Origin: Kordiimonadaceae bacterium
Lineage (GTDB): Bacteria > Pseudomonadota > Alphaproteobacteria > Sphingomonadales > Kordiimonadaceae
Reading direction: 5' to 3'
Length of the DNA: 64,000 nt
NCBI GenBank assembly: GCA_017640725.1
Contig: JAEPQB010000002.1
Location: 248,001-312,000, forward strand
Shown: in pieces, positions 59,378 to 64,000 of the stretch
Numbering within the stretch: the stretch's first letter is position 1
How the letters are laid out: each line of letters opens with the position of its first letter
Made by a program: the position numbers and the translations under genes
Notes under the pieces: generated by a model
Databases searched by the model: none
Seen by the model: the letters and a program-made list of their open reading frames with translations, nothing else
What the model was told of the DNA's origin: nothing

Positions 59378-60733
59378 TTATTGTCCTGTCAGTGCGTCTG
59401 CTAACAGGTGAGCTGCCGGGCCATTTTGAAGGATCGCCTGCAATTGGTCGTAGCCTTGGTCCAGCGATGTTTTGTCGTCTTTCCACTGGCCGAGAAACTC
59501 CTCAAGACCGGCGTTATACTCAATGGCCGCATCAACTTCCGGGTTGCTGCCCATTCGGTAAGCGCCGAGCCGTATCATTTCTTCCATGTCAGCATAAGTG
59601 GACAAGAAACGCTTGGCTTCGCGCACGAGCAAGTTCTGCCTGTCGTCGTTGCAGCGAGGCATGGTCCGGGATATGGACTTCAGAATATTGATCGCCGGAT
59701 AGCGCCCGCGCTCAGCAATGGCACGTTCCATGACAATGTGACCGTCCAGAATACCACGCACGGCGTCGGCCACAGGCTCGTTATGATCGTCCCCTTCCAC
59801 AAGGACAGTGAACAACCCGGTAATGTTGCCACTGCCGCGCGGCCCTGGCCCTGCCCGCTCAAGCAGCTTGGGCAGTTCGGTGAAAACAGTTGGCGTATAG
59901 CCCTTGCTGGTTGGTGGTTCGCCGCCTGCAAGGCCAATTTCCCGCTGGGCCATCGCAAACCGCGTGACGCTGTCCATCAGGCACATCACTTCATTACCTG
60001 CGTCGCGGAAATGTTCGGCAAGTGTCAGTGTCAGAAAAGCCGCTTGCCTGCGCATCAGCGCGCTTTCGTCTGACGTTGCAACCACGACCACCGAGCGCGC
60101 AAGCCCATCCGGCCCCAAGTCGTCTTCAATAAACTCCTGAACTTCGCGGCCTCGCTCCCCAATAAGGCCGATGACACTGACGTCACTGGACGAGTGCCGC
60201 GCGATCATCGAGAGCAGAACTGACTTTCCTACACCCGAGCCAGAGAAAATACCCATGCGCTGCCCCAGGCAACAGGTAACAAATGTGTTCAGCGCCCGAA
60301 CACCAAGGTCAACTTTGGCGCCCACCCGCTGGCGACTGTGAGCTGGTGGCGGTGTGCCTCGCAAAATTTTTGGTTGATGCCCGTGACGAATGGGACCTTT
60401 GCCATCAATGGGCTCCCCAAGGGCATTCACAACGCGACCAAGCCAGGCGTTTGAAGGAAACACTGTTGGCTCGGACTGCGTCAGCACCGCCCGGCACCCA
60501 ACACCAATGCCCTCGACAGCGTCAAATGGCATGGCGAGCGCCGTTTGCTCTCTAAATCCGATAATCTCAATGGGAACCCGGCGGCGGTCTCTCGTTTCCA
60601 CCTCAAGGCGCGAGCCAACAGAAATATATTCACCGATGCCGGCCAGCTCCACGAGCAAACCACGCACACCAGTAACCCGCCCATAACGGCGTTCCGTCTG
60701 AATACGGTCGATTTCCTTGATTAGGCCGCGCAC
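59378..60733 (-). CDS. fliI: Flagellar export ATPase FliI
   Basis: 451 residues. [19 protein letters not shown] is the P-loop, [20 protein letters not shown] and [19 protein letters not shown] are the family blocks, and [20 protein letters not shown] follows. It powers unfolding and entry of export substrates. The start is a GTG at 60733 six bases after GGGGG; an ATG four bases upstream is out of frame. Confidence 0.95.
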   Translation of the reverse strand: MRGLIKEIDRIQTERRYGRVTGVRGLLVELAGIGEYISVGSRLEVETRDRRRVPIEIIGFREQTALAMPFDAVEGIGVGCRAVLTQSEPTVFPSNAWLGRVVNALGEPIDGKGPIRHGHQPKILRGTPPPAHSRQRVGAKVDLGVRALNTFVTCCLGQRMGIFSGSGVGKSVLLSMIARHSSSDVSVIGLIGERGREVQEFIEDDLGPDGLARSVVVVATSDESALMRRQAAFLTLTLAEHFRDAGNEVMCLMDSVTRFAMAQREIGLAGGEPPTSKGYTPTVFTELPKLLERAGPGPRGSGNITGLFTVLVEGDDHNEPVADAVRGILDGHIVMERAIAERGRYPAINILKSISRTMPRCNDDRQNLLVREAKRFLSTYADMEEMIRLGAYRMGSNPEVDAAIEYNAGLEEFLGQWKDDKTSLDQGYDQLQAILQNGPAAHLLADALTGQ

Positions 60734-60823
60734 GCATGCCCCCGATCGTTGAAGTGTGCAAAGCGTATCTGATCTCGTTTAAATATTGGTAAAAGAAGGG
60801 CGCTGTCCAGCCCTACAAATTCC

Positions 60824-60957
60824 GACTCGGTCAATTTTTCTTGGAGTTTTCGTTAACCTTCGTTAACATTCGTTAACGCTATTATCGATTGCTTGGGGGG
60901 CGAGCCCTCAAACCGACCTGTTTTCAGGGGTTTGGCGAAAGTGGTATCGACTGATTC
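60824..60957 (+). promoter_or_regulatory. ctrA promoter region with phased TTAAC repeats and GANTC sites
   Basis: TTAAC occurs at 60853, 60863 and 60873 in exact 10-base steps, each followed by a similar spacer, and TATTAT at 60880-60885 can serve as -10. GANTC methylation sites flank it: GACTC (60824-60828) and GATTC (60953-60957). This fits CtrA autoregulation plus CcrM-dependent timing. Confidence 0.6.
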
Positions 60958-61025
60958 GATGCCACGGTGCACAAACAAATGTCGGTTTGAGATCGCAAAT
61001 TTGAAAGAAAAGACAGGGACCGACA

Positions 61026-61730
61026 ATGCGTGTTTTGTTGATCGAAGATGATCCAACCATCAGCCGCAGCATCGAATTGATGCTCAGTGCAGAAGGCTTC
61101 AACATCTATTGCACCGACCTTGGGGAAGAAGGTTTAGACCTGGGCAAACTGTATGATTATGACATCATACTTCTCGACCTGAACCTGCCCGACATGCACG
61201 GATATGATGTGCTTAAAAAACTCAGGACAGCGAAAGTGAATACGCCGATCCTGATTTTGTCTGGTCTCAACGAAATGGAAAATAAGGTGAAGGGCCTCGG
61301 TTTTGGTGCCGATGATTACCTCACCAAACCTTTCCACAAGGAAGAGCTGGTCGCCCGCATTCATGCCATTGTGCGGCGCTCCAAAGGCCATTCCCAGTCC
61401 ATCATCAACACCGGCAAGCTTGCTGTGAATCTTGACACCAAAACCGTCGAGGTTGAAGGCAAGCGGGTGCACCTGACAGGCAAAGAATATGCGATGCTAG
61501 AATTGCTGTCCTTGCGGAAAGGCAGCACACTCACTAAGGAAATGTTCCTCAATCACCTTTACGGTGGCATTGACGAGCCAGAGCTGAAAATCATCGATGT
61601 GTTTATCTGCAAGCTTAGAAAAAAACTTGCTTCTGCTTCTAGCGGAGAGAATTACATCGAAACCGTTTGGGGGCGCGGTTATGTGCTGAGAAGCCCAGCG
61701 GAAGAAGGGGCTGAAGCCGCGGCAAGTTGA
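61026..61730 (+). CDS. ctrA: Cell-cycle response regulator CtrA
   Basis: 234 residues. The receiver starts [20 protein letters not shown] with acceptor Asp51 in [20 protein letters not shown] and [12 protein letters not shown] at its end. The OmpR-type winged helix has the CtrA-diagnostic [20 protein letters not shown] and [20 protein letters not shown]. The C-terminus ends in small residues (EGAEAAAS), similar to the AA-type ClpXP degradation tail. It controls flagellar, chemotaxis and division genes. Confidence 0.97.
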   Translation: MRVLLIEDDPTISRSIELMLSAEGFNIYCTDLGEEGLDLGKLYDYDIILLDLNLPDMHGYDVLKKLRTAKVNTPILILSGLNEMENKVKGLGFGADDYLTKPFHKEELVARIHAIVRRSKGHSQSIINTGKLAVNLDTKTVEVEGKRVHLTGKEYAMLELLSLRKGSTLTKEMFLNHLYGGIDEPELKIIDVFICKLRKKLASASSGENYIETVWGRGYVLRSPAEEGAEAAAS

Positions 61731-61753
61731 CGGCGAACTCTAAGAGATCAAAA

Positions 61754-61784
61754 AAAAGACCGGCTTGGAGCCGGTCTTTTTTTT
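61754..61784. terminator. Bidirectional terminator between ctrA and cheR
   Basis: AAAAGACCGGC pairs with GCCGGTCTTTT around TTGGA, with long A and T runs on both sides. Confidence 0.9.
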
Positions 61785-61799
61785 AACATTTTCAAAAGC

Positions 61800-62639
61800 T
61801 TACTTTAAGCCCATCAATTCTTCTGCATTCCCGCCAGACGGCACATACATACCGCGTTGACCGCGGACTGGCCTCAATGTGTCGGTGATACCAAGCACAG
61901 TTTCGGCGGCGCCCAGGAATAGCGTACCGTCTTTGGCAAGCGTATTACTCATGCGCTCTAGCACGTCTTTCTTGGTGGGCTGATCGAAATAGATAAGCAC
62001 GTTTCTGCAGTAGATCACATCAAAGGATCCGAGCATCCCAAAACTGTCCAGCAGGTTGAATGGGCGATACTTCACCATATTCTTGATGTCGTCGTTGATG
62101 CGCCAAACATCGCCTTCCTGTTTGAAGTATTTGATCAGCATCTGAATAGGGAGGCCGCGCTGAACTTCGAATTGGCTATAAGCGCCAGCCTTAGCTTTTT
62201 CGAGCACCTGCGTGCAAATATCGGTGCCAACAATCTCGATGTTCCAATTCTGCCATTTGGCCCATTGCTCTTTCAACAAAATGGCGAGCGAATAAGGCTC
62301 CTGCCCTGTTGAGGCCGCAGCACACCAAATGCGCAAGCGTTTGGTCGTCCGCGCTTTTTCCATGGCTGGCAACACATGGTTTTTGAAAATATCGAACGGC
62401 GTATTGTCACGGAAGAAGAACGACTCGTTAGTGGTCATTGCTTCGGTCACATCCTTGATGAGACTGTCGTCACGGCTGGTACGCAACTTCATGACAAGTG
62501 CATCAAGCGTGTCCAGTCCACGTTTGCGTGCCAAGGGTGTCAGCCTGCTTTCAAGCAAGTACACCTTGTCTGGCGTCAGCATCAGGCCGGATTTGTCTTT
62601 CAGCAAGCCGGCGAGGAATTCAAAGTCCTGATTTTTCAC
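61800..62639 (-). CDS. cheR: Chemoreceptor methyltransferase CheR
   Basis: 279 residues. The N-terminal CheR_N helical domain (TTNESFFFRDNTPFDIFKNH) is followed by the SAM-binding domain (RIWCAAASTGQEPYSLAILL, IEIVGTDIC, FDVIYCRNVLIYFD). It methylates Glu residues of chemoreceptors. It starts with a GTG that overlaps the cheB stop codon (GTGA). Confidence 0.95.
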   Translation of the reverse strand: MKNQDFEFLAGLLKDKSGLMLTPDKVYLLESRLTPLARKRGLDTLDALVMKLRTSRDDSLIKDVTEAMTTNESFFFRDNTPFDIFKNHVLPAMEKARTTKRLRIWCAAASTGQEPYSLAILLKEQWAKWQNWNIEIVGTDICTQVLEKAKAGAYSQFEVQRGLPIQMLIKYFKQEGDVWRINDDIKNMVKYRPFNLLDSFGMLGSFDVIYCRNVLIYFDQPTKKDVLERMSNTLAKDGTLFLGAAETVLGITDTLRPVRGQRGMYVPSGGNAEELMGLK

Positions 62640-63910
62640 CCTATCCCTCCTTCAAGCCGCCTGCTGGCCGCTGCGCCAATCTCAGCGATTGGCAATACTT
62701 CAGTACAAAGACCCGCGGTTGCGACCGCGCCTGGCATACCCCACACCACTGACGAAGCTTCATCCTGCGCCAGCAGGGTGGCTCCTTCACGGGTAATGTC
62801 GCGCGCCCCTTTCAAACCGTCATGCCCCATGCCCGTGAGGATGACTGCTAGGATGCGCTCGCCAAATATTTTTACAGCGCTGCGGAACAAAGGGTCCACG
62901 GCTGGACGACAAAAATTCTCAGGTGGGTCATCTGTCAACCGCACCAGGTTTTTGGCGTCTTTTGTTTCAATTTCCATGTGTTTTCCGCCCGGTGCGATGT
63001 AAATTTCACCAGGTTTAAGCTCCATGCCATGCTTGCCTTCCTGTGCTTTCCAGCCTGTTGACTGACTGAGGTGGTCAGCAAGAATGGCGGTGAAAGTGGC
63101 AGGCATATGCTGCGTGATCAAAATCGGCACATCGGGTGCTTTTTTAAAACCCGCAAAAAACTTCATCAGGGCTTGAGGCCCCCCGGTCGAGGAGCCTATC
63201 AACAGCACCTTCGGTTTGCGCATTGAGCCCTGGCGCAGCGTAATTGGTTTGCCGTCCGATGACACCGTCGTAGCAGCACCCACTGATGGCGTTGCCGGAC
63301 GGACGCTGGCTGTCGCAGCAGTTGGCCGCGGACGGGCTGCGCTGACAAAACCTGCGCTTGCTTGCGGACGCGTGGGGCGCGCAAAACCAGTCTGGCTCGC
63401 CACCGGCTTGCCGCTCGCAGAAACACCATCAGGCAAGTCAACGCCCAGTTTCTTGCGACGCCGAGAAGCCCACGCTTTGACTTTTTCAACAAGCTCGTGA
63501 CGGAAATCGATGTTTGCATTCACAGAGCGCGCGGTTTCCGGCTTCGGCACATAGTCCACCGCGCCCATTTGCAATGCACGCAAACTTATCTCTGCGTTTT
63601 TGCGTGTCAGGGTAGACGCCATCACCACCTGAAGATCAGGCTGTTGGTTCAGCATCTTGGGCAACGCTGTCATGCCATCCATCACAGGCATTTCAATATC
63701 GAGGACGACCGCTTCAATATCGTGCTGCTCTATCTGCCGTAGCGCAACTGAACCATTATTAGCCGTTGTGACAACATCAATGTTGGCATCTTCCGACAAA
63801 TATCGGCACAGGAATCCACGGATGATGGCGCTGTCATCAACAACCATCACTCTAAAAGGTCCGTTTTTCTTTCCTGATGCTTGTTCAGGATTTGAAACAG
63901 CAGAATTCAC
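62636..63910 (-). CDS. cheB: Chemotaxis methylesterase CheB
   Basis: 424 residues. The receiver has VMVVDDSAIIRGFL and acceptor Asp71 (VVLDIEMPVMDG). A long Ala/Pro/Thr linker (about 160-225) leads to the esterase with GSSTGGPQALMKF (Ser), ITQHMPATF (His) and LTGMGHDGLKGA (Asp). It removes receptor methyl groups. The start is a GTG at 63910 with a weak ribosome site. The linker is longer than usual. Confidence 0.95.
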   Translation of the reverse strand: MNSAVSNPEQASGKKNGPFRVMVVDDSAIIRGFLCRYLSEDANIDVVTTANNGSVALRQIEQHDIEAVVLDIEMPVMDGMTALPKMLNQQPDLQVVMASTLTRKNAEISLRALQMGAVDYVPKPETARSVNANIDFRHELVEKVKAWASRRRKKLGVDLPDGVSASGKPVASQTGFARPTRPQASAGFVSAARPRPTAATASVRPATPSVGAATTVSSDGKPITLRQGSMRKPKVLLIGSSTGGPQALMKFFAGFKKAPDVPILITQHMPATFTAILADHLSQSTGWKAQEGKHGMELKPGEIYIAPGGKHMEIETKDAKNLVRLTDDPPENFCRPAVDPLFRSAVKIFGERILAVILTGMGHDGLKGARDITREGATLLAQDEASSVVWGMPGAVATAGLCTEVLPIAEIGAAASRRLEGGIG

Positions 63911-63928
63911 TCTGAAAGTCCCGCAATA

Positions 63929-64000
63929 CTAGATGAGGCCAACTTGGGTAAATTTGGCTTCGATAATCTCTCTGTCGAAAGGCTTCATGATGTACTCATT
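63929..64000 (-). CDS. cheY: CheY response regulator, C-terminal end, cut by window edge
   Basis: The last 23 codons read NEYIMKPFDREIIEAKFTQ and end VGLI-stop. KPFDREII is the conserved Lys-Pro-Phe region and alpha5 start of single-domain CheY proteins. It lies 18 bases before cheB on the same strand, giving the order cheY-cheB-cheR. Confidence 0.85.
   Translation of the reverse strand, partial: NEYIMKPFDREIIEAKFTQVGLI

Overview
The window comes from an alphaproteobacterium. It carries ctrA (61026-61730), the CtrA inhibitor sciP (42730-43014), an flbD-type flagellar activator and a polar-flagellum gene order close to that of Caulobacter and its relatives. TonB-dependent sugar uptake, AlkB and paired PAS_5 proteins suggest a free-living, probably aquatic, heterotroph. 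A Kordiimonadales-like lineage is a guess. No rRNA, CRISPR array, transposase or phage gene was seen; there is one tRNA.

Region 1 (1-6750) is a divergent sugar-utilisation locus. A TonB-dependent receptor, a zinc alcohol dehydrogenase and the start of a sucrose phosphorylase (cut by the left edge) read leftwards. An SSS-type Na+/sugar symporter and a ROK fructokinase read rightwards. The likely flow is outer-membrane import, symport, phosphorolysis and fructose phosphorylation. The shared promoter region holds a 38-bp near-perfect palindrome. Region 2 (6995-10723) has tRNA-Met(CAT) and an exported tricorn-like protease.

Region 3 (10752-18006, minus strand) is the most unusual part: a compact operon that looks like an undescribed ribosomal-peptide (RiPP or microcin) pathway. 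Its order is HlyD-type adaptor, C39-peptidase ABC exporter, double-glycine precursor B, JmjC/cupin oxygenase, double-glycine precursor A, Fic protein, sulfotransferase. The two precursors have different cores but the same C-terminal GSNTGAHD block, kept despite synonymous divergence. Precursor A also contains a TonB-box-like segment. Precursor A arose by duplication of the precursor B region together with the last codons of the exporter gene, whose relic is still visible.

Region 4 (18290-37233) is mixed housekeeping and accessory content: azoR/LysR, a TDT-family channel, an exported isochorismatase-fold hydrolase with an AraC regulator, a TetR/DM13 pair, two tandem PAS_5 proteins, a candidate sRNA opposite a TetR gene, a TetR/alkB pair with a perfect operator, a DUF3857-transglutaminase membrane protein, malic enzyme, DoxX, DUF2147 and mnmA.

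Region 5 (37470-64000) is flagellar, chemotaxis and cell-cycle: fliK-flgD-flgE behind a sigma-54-type promoter; an inserted RTX gene bounded by duplicated terminators; sciP; fliF-fliG-fliH-fliN-motA-flbD-flhA-flhF-flhG and a second FliK-like protein; a DMT transporter and a class III aminotransferase; fliI-fliJ; ctrA with phased TTAAC repeats and GANTC sites; and cheY (cut by the right edge)-cheB-cheR.
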